Part shown: piece after piece, positions 1 to 6,109 of the stretch
Layout: every line of letters begins with the position of its first letter
Numbering within the stretch: position 1 is the stretch's first letter
Position numbers and translations under genes: made by a program
Notes under the pieces: generated by a model
Databases searched by the model: none
Told to the model about the DNA's origin: nothing
What the model saw: the letters and a program-made list of their open reading frames with translations, nothing else
Source of the DNA: a virus
Length of the DNA stretch: 22,839 nucleotides
Strand: one strand, 5' to 3'
IMG/VR virus record: IMGVR_UViG_3300046009_012391
Location: 1-22,839 of that record

Positions 1-431
1 TCGTATAGCGTATCCCTCGCAACGCCAATCTCGAGGGCGAACTCTACGACTTCCATTCCCTCCGCGCCAAGCTCTAGCACGCGATCGCACATAGCCGGCG
101 AGTAGAGGGTAGGGCGGCCAGGCTTGCGCTTGACCTTAGCGCGGAGCGACGGCCTTACGCGATCGGCTTCCTTATCAACCTGGCACTCCCATCGCGCGCG
201 ATCGTCTAATAGCCGTTCCTCCGCCAGCTCCCGGCGGGAGGGCGTCCTTTTGGCTTTATAGGTTTGTTTGGTCGCGCTGGCCGAACTTGCGGCCTGGTCC
301 GGGGAGGGCGGGCGGGAGGGCGATTGTCCCTCCCCGGACTTGGCCGCTGGCGCTTTTGCGCGCGGACTAACGGGAGGCTTGCGCGTCCCGCTTTCTTTTG
401 GGCGTTTAGCCCTTGTCTTTTTCTCCGCCAT
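1..431 (-). CDS. Terminase small subunit-like protein (3' end cut by window edge)
   Basis: This reading frame starts at an ATG at 431 and stays open to position 1, giving about 143 residues with the C-terminus outside the window. Residues 1-95 are a low-complexity, Lys/Arg/Pro/Ala-rich segment followed by a charged helix. From about residue 106 there is a GRPTLYSPAMCDRVLELGAE segment continuing into a helix-turn-helix ending near ARDTLY. That layout (GRP-x-x-Y-x-P, helix, then I-G-V-x-R-D-T-L-Y) is the N-terminal DNA-binding signature I know from many phage small terminases, which recognise packaging sites and recruit the large subunit. I infer that role from this motif only; another HTH family sharing the GRP-x-Y start is possible. 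The basic N-terminal extension is longer than usual. It follows the 174-aa membrane protein after 61 nt. The ribosome-binding site is weak. Confidence 0.6.
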   Translation of the reverse strand, partial: MAEKKTRAKRPKESGTRKPPVSPRAKAPAAKSGEGQSPSRPPSPDQAASSASATKQTYKAKRTPSRRELAEERLLDDRARWECQVDKEADRVRPSLRAKVKRKPGRPTLYSPAMCDRVLELGAEGMEVVEFALEIGVARDTLY

Positions 432-492
432 GACACGCCCGCTTAGGTATTCCTTAAGCGTCTATCATGCCGGACGTAAGTAAACGCCCTGT

Positions 493-1017
493 TTAATTCC
501 GCGCTACGCCTTGGTTTGCCAGCATTGCGCGGAGGCTTGCTAGGATCGCCTCGCCTTCGTCCTCGACGGGCGGCGGTTTGACTTGCATACGACCTACTAG
601 GGTCGCCACTACATTCGCTATCTTATGAACGTCCGCGACAAGCTCCGAAAGTTTTACTTGGCCGTCCCTCCCGGCGGCGCTTAGTGATGTAATGGCGGTT
701 TCGATTGCGGCCTGTTTGACGGCGGACGCCTCGCGATCGCGTTGGAAGCCTGCTAACTGTTGCGATAGGGTTTTGCGTTCCGTCGCCGCTTGCACATATT
801 GTTCCTGGCGGTACTTCTCCATAGCGTCCAGGCGGGCGGCTAAGCCTTCCACGGCCTTCGCTACGTTCGCATCCTGGACGTGGCGCGCCTCGAGCGCCAA
901 AAGCCGGCGCTCCCCTTCACTCACACGCTGGCGCATGATGCCCCAAACGCCAGCGCCGCCGGCCAGCACAATCCCAAGCTGGAGTAACAAATCCGGGGTA
1001 AGCAACAATCCGCCCAC
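493..1017 (-). CDS. Membrane-anchored coiled-coil protein, function unknown
   Basis: A 174-residue protein with one hydrophobic N-terminal segment (about residues 3-26, LLLTPDLLLQLGIVLAGGAG) followed by a long charged helical region (about 30-145) rich in Glu, Arg, Ala and Gln that should form a coiled coil, and an acidic C-terminus. I chose the GTG at 1017 because GGAG sits 7 nt upstream; an in-frame GTG at 1032 would add five residues but lacks a good ribosome-binding site. Membrane anchor plus periplasmic or cytoplasmic coiled coil is typical of several phage families (spanin-like, DUF2730-like, exclusion proteins), and I cannot choose between them. A real Rz/Rz1 pair exists elsewhere in the window, so a second inner-membrane spanin is unlikely. 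It lies 40 nt after the DnaA-IV-like gene. Confidence 0.7.
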   Translation of the reverse strand: MGGLLLTPDLLLQLGIVLAGGAGVWGIMRQRVSEGERRLLALEARHVQDANVAKAVEGLAARLDAMEKYRQEQYVQAATERKTLSQQLAGFQRDREASAVKQAAIETAITSLSAAGRDGQVKLSELVADVHKIANVVATLVGRMQVKPPPVEDEGEAILASLRAMLANQGVARN

Positions 1018-1057
1018 GTTGAAACTCCACACCTAGCGCGGCCAATACAAATGGACC

Positions 1058-1618
1058 CTAGCGGGAGCGTGTAGGGAGGGGGGCGGTTCGCTTGATTTGG
1101 CGGAGCTGGCGGACCTCTACCGCGACGGCGGAGGCTACCTTAAAGAGCCGGGGAGCGCTCGAGATTAGCGCTATACAGGCGTCAACGGCTTCCTCGACAA
1201 GTAAGACAAGCTCCCGGAAATCGACGCTATGCTTACACCAGGCGTCAATTACGGCGCGGTCCAGCTCGATTGTCTTATGATCGCGCTGCGTTATCGCTTG
1301 CATATCCCTACTCGAGAGCCAATCGTTCTCTAACAGGGCATGGACCCATAGCCGGCGGACTAGGACTAGCTTATTCAATTCGCCCACATTCCCGCCCTCC
1401 GGCGCGAAGTAGGTTACGCCGAAGCGTTGCGACTTTAGAACCGTCTGGATTACCTGGAGCGCGCGGCGCGCTATGTCCGCCTTTTGCTCCGTAATCGCCC
1501 GTTCGCTAAGCCGGATCGGGTAGCGCGGCGCGCGGCGCGCGGACGTGTCCTCCATAACGGGAGGGCCAGCGGCGAACCGGCGATCCTGGAGCCGATCGTT
1601 AAACTGGTCACGCAACAT
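1058..1618 (-). CDS. DnaA domain IV-like DNA-binding protein
   Basis: A 186-residue protein without an AAA+ module. Residues about 88-127 read as a helix (VLVRRLWVHALLENDW), then LSSRDMQAITQRDHKTIELD and a further helix. This resembles the DnaA C-terminal domain IV signature, in which a helix-turn-helix carrying S-x-x-x-I...R-D-H-T/K-T-V/I contacts DnaA boxes. The Arg-Asp-His triplet and following Thr are kept. The N-terminal 85 residues are not recognised. If the likeness is real, the protein could bind DnaA-box-like sites in phage or host origin DNA, competing with or recruiting host DnaA; this is inference. Start at ATG 1618 is preferred over 1648 because it overlaps the upstream gene's stop by 11 nt, in keeping with the tight spacing of the block. 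Confidence 0.6.
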   Translation of the reverse strand: MLRDQFNDRLQDRRFAAGPPVMEDTSARRAPRYPIRLSERAITEQKADIARRALQVIQTVLKSQRFGVTYFAPEGGNVGELNKLVLVRRLWVHALLENDWLSSRDMQAITQRDHKTIELDRAVIDAWCKHSVDFRELVLLVEEAVDACIALISSAPRLFKVASAVAVEVRQLRQIKRTAPLPTRSR

Positions 1619-1787
1619 AGCGGGTCCGGCCTTTAACGGCCAGCTCACGGATCATAATGGCGCGGACTTCGCGCGGGAACTCCGCGCCAGTGCGTTCCTC
1701 TACACGGCGGACGAAATCCGCCGCCTCCGCTACTTCGCGCGCGGCGAACGCGGTTGTCAGGCGATCGAGGATACCCTTGATATTCAT
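1608..1787 (-). CDS. Small helical protein, unknown
   Basis: A 59-residue protein starting at ATG 1787, five nt after the stop of the 126-aa gene, with GGGGTGAG as a plausible ribosome-binding site. A longer frame from 1853 would run far into the upstream gene and is less likely. The sequence is predicted mostly helical with alternating charge (for example AAREVAEAADFVRRVEERTG). I see no metal motif, signal peptide or membrane segment. It overlaps the next gene by 11 nt, suggesting translational coupling with the DnaA-IV-like protein. I do not recognise the family. Confidence 0.65.
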   Translation of the reverse strand: MNIKGILDRLTTAFAAREVAEAADFVRRVEERTGAEFPREVRAIMIRELAVKGRTRYVA

Positions 1788-1791
1788 AGTC

Positions 1792-2172
1792 TCACCCCAC
1801 GGCGCGCAGTAGCGCGCGTTCAGAAGCCACAGCAGGCAACCCGCCATCATCATCCGGCGGCGGTTCCACGTCGCAACCGAAGCGTTCCGTTAAATAGGCC
1901 AGCACGCGGAGGCGTCCGTCCTCGCTCAGCGCGGAGAGGGAACGCACGCCGGCGGCGATCGCCTCTAACTCCGGGTCGCCGGTTGCCTCCGGCGGCGACG
2001 CTGGCGGCGGAGGTTGCGGACCTGGCGCTTCGTCCTTTTCCGGAACCTCGAGCGCCTTGATTGCCGCCTGGTAGTCAGGGTGCGCCGTGCATTTATGCCT
2101 TTCGTGGCCGCACGCCGGCCAAGGCCCCAGGCAACGCGCGACGGGTCCAAAGTCCGAGAGCTTCATAAGCAC
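1792..2172 (-). CDS. Protein with Cys/His cluster and proline-rich linker, unknown
   Basis: A 126-residue protein. The N-terminal 35 residues hold three Cys and two to three His (CLGPWPACGHERHKCTAH), a pattern that could bind one zinc ion. This is followed by an acidic, Pro-rich linker (about 45-65) and a helical C-terminal part ending in a Pro/Asp stretch. The GTG at 2172 has GGGG 6 nt upstream; an ATG two codons later is the alternative. It sits 10 nt downstream of the GapR-like gene and 5 nt before the 59-aa gene. No family recognised. A small zinc-binding adaptor is a reasonable guess only. Confidence 0.65.
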   Translation of the reverse strand: MLMKLSDFGPVARCLGPWPACGHERHKCTAHPDYQAAIKALEVPEKDEAPGPQPPPPASPPEATGDPELEAIAAGVRSLSALSEDGRLRVLAYLTERFGCDVEPPPDDDGGLPAVASERALLRAVG

Positions 2173-2182
2173 GGCGCGCCCC

Positions 2183-2485
2183 TTACAGTGCGGAAACGGC
2201 GGCGCGGAGCCGGCCTATGGAAGCCTCGATTGCTTCCGCGTACAGGTCGCGGATTGCGTAAGCGGTCGCGCGTTCCTCCGGATCGACCTTGCGCTCCCGG
2301 ATAATCGCGCGGAGCGCCTTAACATCGAACCCAAGCGCCTTGGCTTCCGCATAGACTTCCTTAATATCGGCGGCCTTCTCCGCCTTTTCTTCCTCGAGGC
2401 GTTCAATCCTCGAGACTAATTGCGCCAGCTTTTCAGCCGTCGCGCTTGTGATTACTTGGCTTGGCCCCGCTCTATTCTCGCTCAT
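2183..2485 (-). CDS. GapR-like (DUF2312) nucleoid-associated protein
   Basis: A 100-residue protein matching the DUF2312/GapR pattern: a helix with SRIERLEEEKAEKAADIKEV, then YAEAKALGFDVKALRAIIRE-RK and a basic segment, near the usual family length. In Caulobacter and relatives GapR is a small dimeric/tetrameric alpha-helical protein that encircles and stabilises overtwisted DNA ahead of forks and RNA polymerase and aids topoisomerases. The match covers residues about 15-75; the N-terminal 12 residues and the C-terminal helix are less typical. ATG 2485 has a strong GGGAG 7 nt upstream. The family is mainly alphaproteobacterial, which points to the host group. I infer a role in phage genome topology or in competing with host GapR. 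Confidence 0.85.
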   Translation of the reverse strand: MSENRAGPSQVITSATAEKLAQLVSRIERLEEEKAEKAADIKEVYAEAKALGFDVKALRAIIRERKVDPEERATAYAIRDLYAEAIEASIGRLRAAVSAL

Positions 2486-2515
2486 TACTTGCTCCCGCCT
2501 AAAATACCTATCCGA

Positions 2516-2752
2516 TTACGAAACGTGCGCGCGAACGCCGGCGTCCTTAGCTTCCAGCAGTTTGCGAAGCGCCACGGTACGCTCCGCGTTGCGCGGCGTA
2601 GTCGTGATGATAAGGCGCGCCAGGTCACAGAACGGCTTGGAGCGCGCTTGCAGCGCCGGCGGAAGGTGCGCGTAGTGGAAATAGCGCAGGATCGCGTCCG
2701 CCGCGATTTCGTCCGCCGTGAACTCTACCGGCGCAGGGTGAATATCTGACAT
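2516..2752 (-). CDS. Acb2/Tad1-hairpin family protein (candidate cyclic-nucleotide sponge, anti-CBASS/anti-Thoeris)
   Basis: A 78-residue protein with a short N-terminal tail and a helical hairpin from about residue 22. The signature F-H-Y-x-H-L-P-P-x-L-Q-x-x-S-x-P-F, then LARLI, P-R-N-x-E-R-T-V-A-L-R-K-L-L-E-A-K-D matches what I recall of the Acb2/Tad1 hairpin family. Characterised members are small oligomeric phage proteins that bind cyclic di- or trinucleotides, or cyclic ADP-ribose-type signals, and so block CBASS or Thoeris effectors. The length fits the family. The start at ATG 2752 has AAAGG 7 nt upstream. It lies between DUF3310 and GapR-like genes in the leftward early block. Ligand choice cannot be told from sequence, and many homologues are untested. 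Confidence 0.75.
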   Translation of the reverse strand: MSDIHPAPVEFTADEIAADAILRYFHYAHLPPALQARSKPFCDLARLIITTTPRNAERTVALRKLLEAKDAGVRAHVS

Positions 2753-2806
2753 AAGAAAGCCTTTCGGTTTGGTTGCGTATAAGTTTAATTATGAGAAATC
2801 AGCCAC

Positions 2807-3229
2807 TTAATCAAAGTCCGGATCATTCTCCGCGATTGCGCGCAGCACGTTGACGGCGCGAATTGCGTACTCGAGCGCAGCGCTATCGTTTGGGAATAGG
2901 TGCGCCGTCCAGATCGCGGAAAGCGCCTCCGCTTGGTTGCGGTCCGGCGTATGGTTGATTACGCGGCGCATCGCGCAGGGAACGCCGGCGGGAACGTGCG
3001 GCGCAAACTGGAGCGCCAGCTCCGCGCGGCGTTCCTGTTCCTCATTCAGAAACCAGGCGGCCTTGCGTAGCTCTTGCCGGGGATCGTCCTTAAGGCCGCA
3101 GCGCCACACATACTGGAGCGCTTGCGCCAGGCAGCAATTCATATCGCGGGCGATCGTGATACACTCGACGCCGGACGGGTGCGAAAGGTAATGCGACGGG
3201 TTTACCGCCGCTTCAATATCATCGTGCAT
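2807..3229 (-). CDS. DUF3310 (SaV-like) protein
   Basis: A 140-residue protein whose first 60 residues carry the DUF3310 pattern: N-P-S-H-Y near residue 10, then SGVECITIARDMNCCLAQAL, Q-Y-V-W-R-C-G-L-K and LRKAAWFLNEE. DUF3310 proteins are frequent in phage replication/nucleotide-metabolism regions; their biochemical role is not settled and 'nucleotide kinase' labels are, to my knowledge, weakly based. The C-terminal half (HTPDRNQAEALSAIW onward) is an extra helical domain. Start ATG 3229 has GAGG 6 nt upstream and overlaps the stop of the preceding gene by 11 nt; the upstream frame to 3256 lacks a site. Early-block position fits a replication-accessory role. Confidence 0.8.
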   Translation of the reverse strand: MHDDIEAAVNPSHYLSHPSGVECITIARDMNCCLAQALQYVWRCGLKDDPRQELRKAAWFLNEEQERRAELALQFAPHVPAGVPCAMRRVINHTPDRNQAEALSAIWTAHLFPNDSAALEYAIRAVNVLRAIAENDPDFD

Positions 3230-3446
3230 TGCCAACCTCGAGGCGGTCCGGTTCAATAAACGTAAGGGGGCGGCCTGGCCGATCGACTAATTCGACTTCC
3301 GCTAGGATGCGGATGCCGCCGCGAACCTGGCGGATTAGCCGGACGCGCTCGAGGCGGTCCAAGGCGTAGTGTTTGCCGTCATGCGCCAGGACCGTAGTAA
3401 TCCGGCGAACGTAGCCGATTGACGCGACAAGCTCCCCGGTTTCCAT
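3219..3446 (-). CDS. Small beta-rich protein, unknown
   Basis: A 75-residue protein beginning METGELVASIGYVRRITTVL, with alternating hydrophobic/charged residues suggesting a small beta-barrel-like fold. ATG 3446 has a strong GGAGGG 5 nt upstream. Its stop overlaps the DUF3310 start, so the two are probably translationally coupled. No membrane segment, Cys cluster or known motif is visible. I do not recognise a family. Confidence 0.7.
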   Translation of the reverse strand: METGELVASIGYVRRITTVLAHDGKHYALDRLERVRLIRQVRGGIRILAEVELVDRPGRPLTFIEPDRLEVGNAR

Positions 3447-3494
3447 TTCGTCCCTCCAATGGAAAAGTAATACCGGCTAATCGTTTCGCTAAGC

Positions 3495-4745
3495 CTACCG
3501 CGCGCGCGGCTTGCTCGAGCGCTTGGCGTAGGACGTGAGCGGAGCGCGGCCTGGCCGCTTCGCCGGCTTGGCCTTGGCTTTAGCCTTGGCCTTTGCCGGC
3601 GCGCGGCGCGCCTTGCGATCGGCTGGAATAGACGCCGCCCATTCGGCGCGCCTGGCGTCCAGCTCCCGCTTACCGGCCTCGACGGAAAAGCGAACCGTGA
3701 CGAACTCTACCGGATTGTCCGCGTAGCGCGGATCAATGATAGCAACCATCGACCGCGCCCAATTGCTCCAGCGAAACCCCTTCTCCGCCGCGTAGCGATC
3801 GAAGTCCTTATAGGTTCCTACGCGGATACCTTGGCAAAGGCGGCGCGGATCATTGTGCCAATACGGAATGTAGCCGCTATGGTGGCGATCGCCGCAGGCC
3901 ATAATATGATCGCGGTAGCCAAACAGCGTTTCACGCACCAGGCCATGCGCCGGATTGAATTGAGACTGTCCGGGGAAATCATGGCGGACGTGGACTTTGA
4001 CTTGCTCCGCGCATCCGGGGAGGTTCAGGCCAAGCCGGTAGGAAGGCGCGCCATATTCGCCGGCCAGCTTGGTAAGGCGGGCGATAAAGTCCAGCGGATC
4101 GCCGCCGCCCGTATGCCAGGCGTCATGGTTGCCGCCAACCGCCGCGATCATCTTAGGTCCGAGGCGCGCGAACAGCCATTCAATCAGAACCAAGGCGTCC
4201 TTTCGCGTGACTTCATGGTCAGCGTAAAGCTCCGTCAGGCGGCCAATCCAATTGTTCCGGTAATCCCCGATCGGAATAGCGAACATGCCGGCGGTATCCG
4301 CGATCCGCTCTACATCGTCGCGCAGCTCACCCCAGGCGCAACCCGGATCATCCACATGGGGATCGCCAATAAAGGCTATCCCGATCGGCCCATGCTCGAG
4401 AATGTTTACGGGGATCAGCGGGCGCTCCGCCTTTTCCCGTTTCTTATGGCGCGCGGCCAGCGTTTCGATTAGCGCGGCGGCGTCCGTAGGTTCCTCCGCG
4501 CCGCGCTCGAGCTGGAATAAAGCGCCCTCTTGCAACAGGTCCGGAAAGCGTTTCTTGATTTGCGTGTAGCGGTGACTAACCGTCGCGCGCGTTAGCTTCA
4601 ATTTTCCGGCGGCGTACTCCAGCGCGGACCGCGCGCCCTTCTCCGAGGTTTGCTCGAAAGGGAGGCGGTAGCCGCGCCGGCGGCCATCCTCAATTATAGC
4701 GATCGTCTTTTCCGCCTGTTTCCTACTAAGTGGGCGAGCGGACAT
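3495..4745 (-). CDS. HTH-domain calcineurin-like metallophosphoesterase
   Basis: A 416-residue protein. Residues about 35-65 form a helix-turn-helix (ALEYAAGKLKLTRATVSHRY). Residues 120-300 carry the metallophosphoesterase ligands: GDPH (D128, H130), G-D at 160-161, G-N-H-D at 205-208, H255, and G-D-R-H-H at 285-289. These are the five conserved blocks of a dinuclear-metal phosphoesterase, with the last block GDxHH in place of the common GHxH. The C-terminal 40 residues are a Lys/Ala/Arg tail with alternating K-A dipeptides, histone-like and probably DNA-binding. The same HTH-phosphoesterase pairing is known in other tailed phages; I infer DNA-directed nuclease or phosphatase action. ATG 4745 has AGGA 9 nt upstream, just after a palindrome. 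Confidence 0.85.
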   Translation of the reverse strand: MSARPLSRKQAEKTIAIIEDGRRRGYRLPFEQTSEKGARSALEYAAGKLKLTRATVSHRYTQIKKRFPDLLQEGALFQLERGAEEPTDAAALIETLAARHKKREKAERPLIPVNILEHGPIGIAFIGDPHVDDPGCAWGELRDDVERIADTAGMFAIPIGDYRNNWIGRLTELYADHEVTRKDALVLIEWLFARLGPKMIAAVGGNHDAWHTGGGDPLDFIARLTKLAGEYGAPSYRLGLNLPGCAEQVKVHVRHDFPGQSQFNPAHGLVRETLFGYRDHIMACGDRHHSGYIPYWHNDPRRLCQGIRVGTYKDFDRYAAEKGFRWSNWARSMVAIIDPRYADNPVEFVTVRFSVEAGKRELDARRAEWAASIPADRKARRAPAKAKAKAKAKPAKRPGRAPLTSYAKRSSKPRAR

Positions 4746-4759
4746 AGAACAAATCCTAA

Positions 4760-4771
4760 CTAATTGATTAG
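4760..4771. promoter_or_regulatory. Palindrome upstream of the phosphoesterase gene
   Basis: CTAATTGATTAG is a perfect inverted repeat of 5+5 bases around TG, 14 bases upstream of the phosphoesterase start, in an AT-rich patch of an otherwise GC-rich sequence. It could be an operator overlapping a promoter. No cognate regulator is identified. Confidence 0.35.
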
Positions 4772-4861
4772 CCGCCCTCTTTATCTCGCAATCATCTTTC
4801 GATTGCGTGTCCGCAACATAAACAAAAAGCGAACGCTTCGCGCCGCCGGCTAGTCTCGCGC

Positions 4862-4884
4862 GGGCTTTTTCAAAGCCCCTTTTC
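4862..4884 (+). terminator. Hairpin with U-rich tail, rightward orientation
   Basis: GGGCTTT and AAAGCCC (7 bp) surround a TTC loop and are followed by CTTTT on the plus strand, the form of an intrinsic terminator for rightward transcription. No gene lies upstream on that strand, so it may end an antisense or short RNA from the 4746-4860 stretch, or it may be only a structural element. Read leftward it has no T run. Confidence 0.35.
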
Positions 4885-4972
4885 GGCCCTTACGGGTCAT
4901 ATACACCCCCGTATCCGGTGCAGCGGCCCCTATATGGCCCGTTCGCTCCATGCGCCGCGCGCGCCGCGTCTA

Positions 4973-4997
4973 GCGCCCTCACACAAAACGAGGGCGC
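4973..4997. repeat. Perfect 8-bp inverted repeat
   Basis: GCGCCCTC and GAGGGCGC flank a 9-nt AC-rich loop. On the leftward transcript it lies about 40 nt after the Rep-like stop codon and would form a stable hairpin, without a T run. It may be a factor-assisted terminator, processing site or origin element. Confidence 0.45.
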
Positions 4998-5018
4998 GGA
5001 GGCGATAGCCGCCGCGCG

Positions 5019-5040
5019 GTAGGGTGCGTTAGCGCCCTAC
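5019..5040. repeat. Hairpin overlapping the Rep-like stop codon
   Basis: GTAGGGTGC and GCGCCCTAC can pair over 9 positions (one wobble) around a GTTA loop. The right arm covers the stop codon of the leftward Rep-like gene at 5037-5039. The CGCCCT core is shared with the neighbouring repeat at 4973-4980, so the two may be related elements. Confidence 0.4.
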
Positions 5041-5732
5041 TCCGCAATTCCCTTCTTAGATAAATAAACCCCTTGGGTTTCTGACCGCTGGCCGGTTTCA
5101 CGTTTAGAAACCGCAGAACCGAGGCGTTGCAACGCTTGAAAGAGCGGCGAACCATCGAAGTCCCAGGCGTCCGCCTGGCGGCGCTTGGCTTCCTGGCGCG
5201 CTTCCTCATCTAGCGGCAGCGGCGGAGCGACAGCGTACACGCCTAGCAGGCGCGCCACGCACGCCGGCATACAGAAGCGAAAGGCGTTCGAGGTTTGCTT
5301 GACTTGCGGTCCGCGCTCACCTGGCCGCGCGTCCGGTTCATAGCGGCGTATCCAATCGACAAAGCCGGCGGCGCGCAAACGCTTGAACGCCTCGACTACG
5401 GCGGACCTCGAGCGGCGTATCCGCATAGCGATACCGGAATAGCAGGGGTCCAGGCGGCCAGTTTTGAAATCGACCAGGCGCGCCAGCTCCCGTAATACCT
5501 CGAGCGCCACATAGCCTAGCGGTCCGTTCCGCGCGCCGCTTTGCCTTCCGGTTAGCTCGAGGCGTTCCGCCGCGCGGATCAAAACCCGTAAGTCCGCCGG
5601 ACGGATCGCACGCCAGAACGTCCCTTCCGATCCTTTACGCCTACTCGAGCGGCGCACGCCGGCGCGGCGCGGATTAGGCGGCGCGCTGGCCGTCGCGCGA
5701 TCTAGCAGTAAGTCCAGGTTTTGATACGCCAT
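5037..5732 (-). CDS. Replication-initiator-like winged-helix protein
   Basis: A 231-residue protein. Residues 1-45 are basic and Ala/Arg-rich. Residues about 70-152 form a winged helix: PLGYVALEVLRELARLVDF, T-G-R-L-D-P-C-Y-S-G-I-A, a recognition helix R-R-S-R-S-A-V-V-E-A-F-K-R-L, then A-A-G-F-V-D-W-I-R-R-Y and K-Q-T-S-N-A-F-R-F. The phrases 'TGRLDP-Y', 'LR-AGF-DW-RRY' and 'QTSNA-RF' match what I recall of Rep-like HTH proteins on alphaproteobacterial plasmids and phages. I therefore infer a replication initiator or closely related regulator, binding the repeat-rich DNA directly downstream. The start is ATG 5732 with a weak GGGATA upstream. The C-terminal 60 residues are charged and probably disordered. 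Alternative: transcriptional regulator of the block. Confidence 0.6.
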   Translation of the reverse strand: MAYQNLDLLLDRATASAPPNPRRAGVRRSSRRKGSEGTFWRAIRPADLRVLIRAAERLELTGRQSGARNGPLGYVALEVLRELARLVDFKTGRLDPCYSGIAMRIRRSRSAVVEAFKRLRAAGFVDWIRRYEPDARPGERGPQVKQTSNAFRFCMPACVARLLGVYAVAPPLPLDEEARQEAKRRQADAWDFDGSPLFQALQRLGSAVSKRETGQRSETQGVYLSKKGIAE

Positions 5733-5788
5733 TATCCCGTTTCCACATCATCTAGCGGATGCGGAGCGCCAGGACAGCCGGTCGCGTC

Positions 5789-5809
5789 CTCGAAAGCGGA
5801 GCTTTCAAG
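5789..5809 (-). repeat. Hairpin in the Rep-like gene leader
   Basis: GAAAGC and GCTTTC form a perfect 6-bp inverted repeat around a 3-nt loop; on the leftward RNA it extends to 9 pairs with one G-U. It sits about 60 nt upstream of the Rep-like start and could be an operator or a leader structure controlling initiator synthesis. Function not shown. Confidence 0.4.
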
Positions 5810-5882
5810 TTGACGCGCCGGCGGATTTATGTTGTAAACGGGAGCCGCCAAGCACCCCTAACAACGTCCGTCCGCCCTAGCG

Positions 5883-5900
5883 CCCCGCCATCCGGCGGGG
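5883..5900. terminator. GC hairpin with ATCC loop between membrane peptide and Rep-like gene
   Basis: CCCCGCC and GGCGGGG pair perfectly over 7 bp around ATCC. There is no long T run on either strand (TTATC on the plus side). It belongs to a set of three similar hairpins with WTCC loops in this window (also 7180-7205 and 8143-8172). It may separate the tRNA/peptide transcript from the Rep-like gene. Confidence 0.4.
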
Positions 5901-5946
5901 TTATCATTCGCGCCGGCAGTAAACACGCCAGCAGATTGCGCCAGGC

Positions 5947-6051
5947 TTAACGCGGGAACCCGCGCAAGCTGGAAAACGCAATAACGCACACAATCGCGAA
6001 CAGCGCCGCCGGCGCAAGCTCACGCGCAACGCCCAAAATCATATCAAGCAT
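5947..6051 (-). CDS. 34-residue single-span membrane peptide
   Basis: A short leftward frame encoding 34 residues: M-L-D-M-I-L-G-V-A-R-E-L, then a hydrophobic core PAALFAIVCVIAFSSL and a basic R-G-F-P-R end. ATG 6051 has a very good GGGAGG about 9 nt upstream, which is the main reason for calling it. One membrane helix with a cytoplasmic-type basic tail fits a toxin-like, holin-accessory or regulatory small membrane protein. It lies 58 nt downstream of the initiator tRNA gene on the same strand and may share its transcript. No family can be assigned. Confidence 0.55.
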   Translation of the reverse strand: MLDMILGVARELAPAALFAIVCVIAFSSLRGFPR

Positions 6052-6109
6052 AGAACCCGCCTCCCAACGGGTAGGCCGTTATGCCTGCGAAATGTAAAGA
6101 AAAGCCCCT

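Larger units (their letters stand above)
4746..5036. other. 291-nt non-coding stretch with clustered inverted repeats; candidate replication origin or leader
   Basis: No convincing gene is seen here. The stretch lies between the Rep-like gene and the metallophosphoesterase gene and holds an unusual density of symmetry: CTAATTGATTAG (4760-4771), GCGAA/TTCGC around 4829-4841, GGGCTTT/AAAGCCC (4862-4878), TACGGG/CCCGTA (4891-4913), GCGCCCTC/GAGGGCGC (4973-4997) and GTAGGGTGC/GCGCCCTAC (5019-5040), plus TAGCGCCCT repeated at 4971 and 5030. The segment 4741-4830 is clearly more AT-rich than its surroundings. A Rep-type gene next to an AT-rich, repeat-rich gap is the usual plan of a plasmid origin, but no DnaA box or proper iteron array was found, so a complex leader or terminator is also possible. 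Confidence 0.4.

Noticed and set aside
206-436. Minus-strand frame of 76 basic residues
   Set aside because: It overlaps the longer terminase small-subunit-like frame that is open to the window edge and has a recognisable HTH.
3831-4472. Plus-strand frame of 213 codons
   Set aside because: Antisense to the metallophosphoesterase, whose motifs are intact on the minus strand.
5759-5950. Plus-strand frame of 63 codons
   Set aside because: Poor ribosome-binding site, spans two hairpins and runs against the local leftward transcription.
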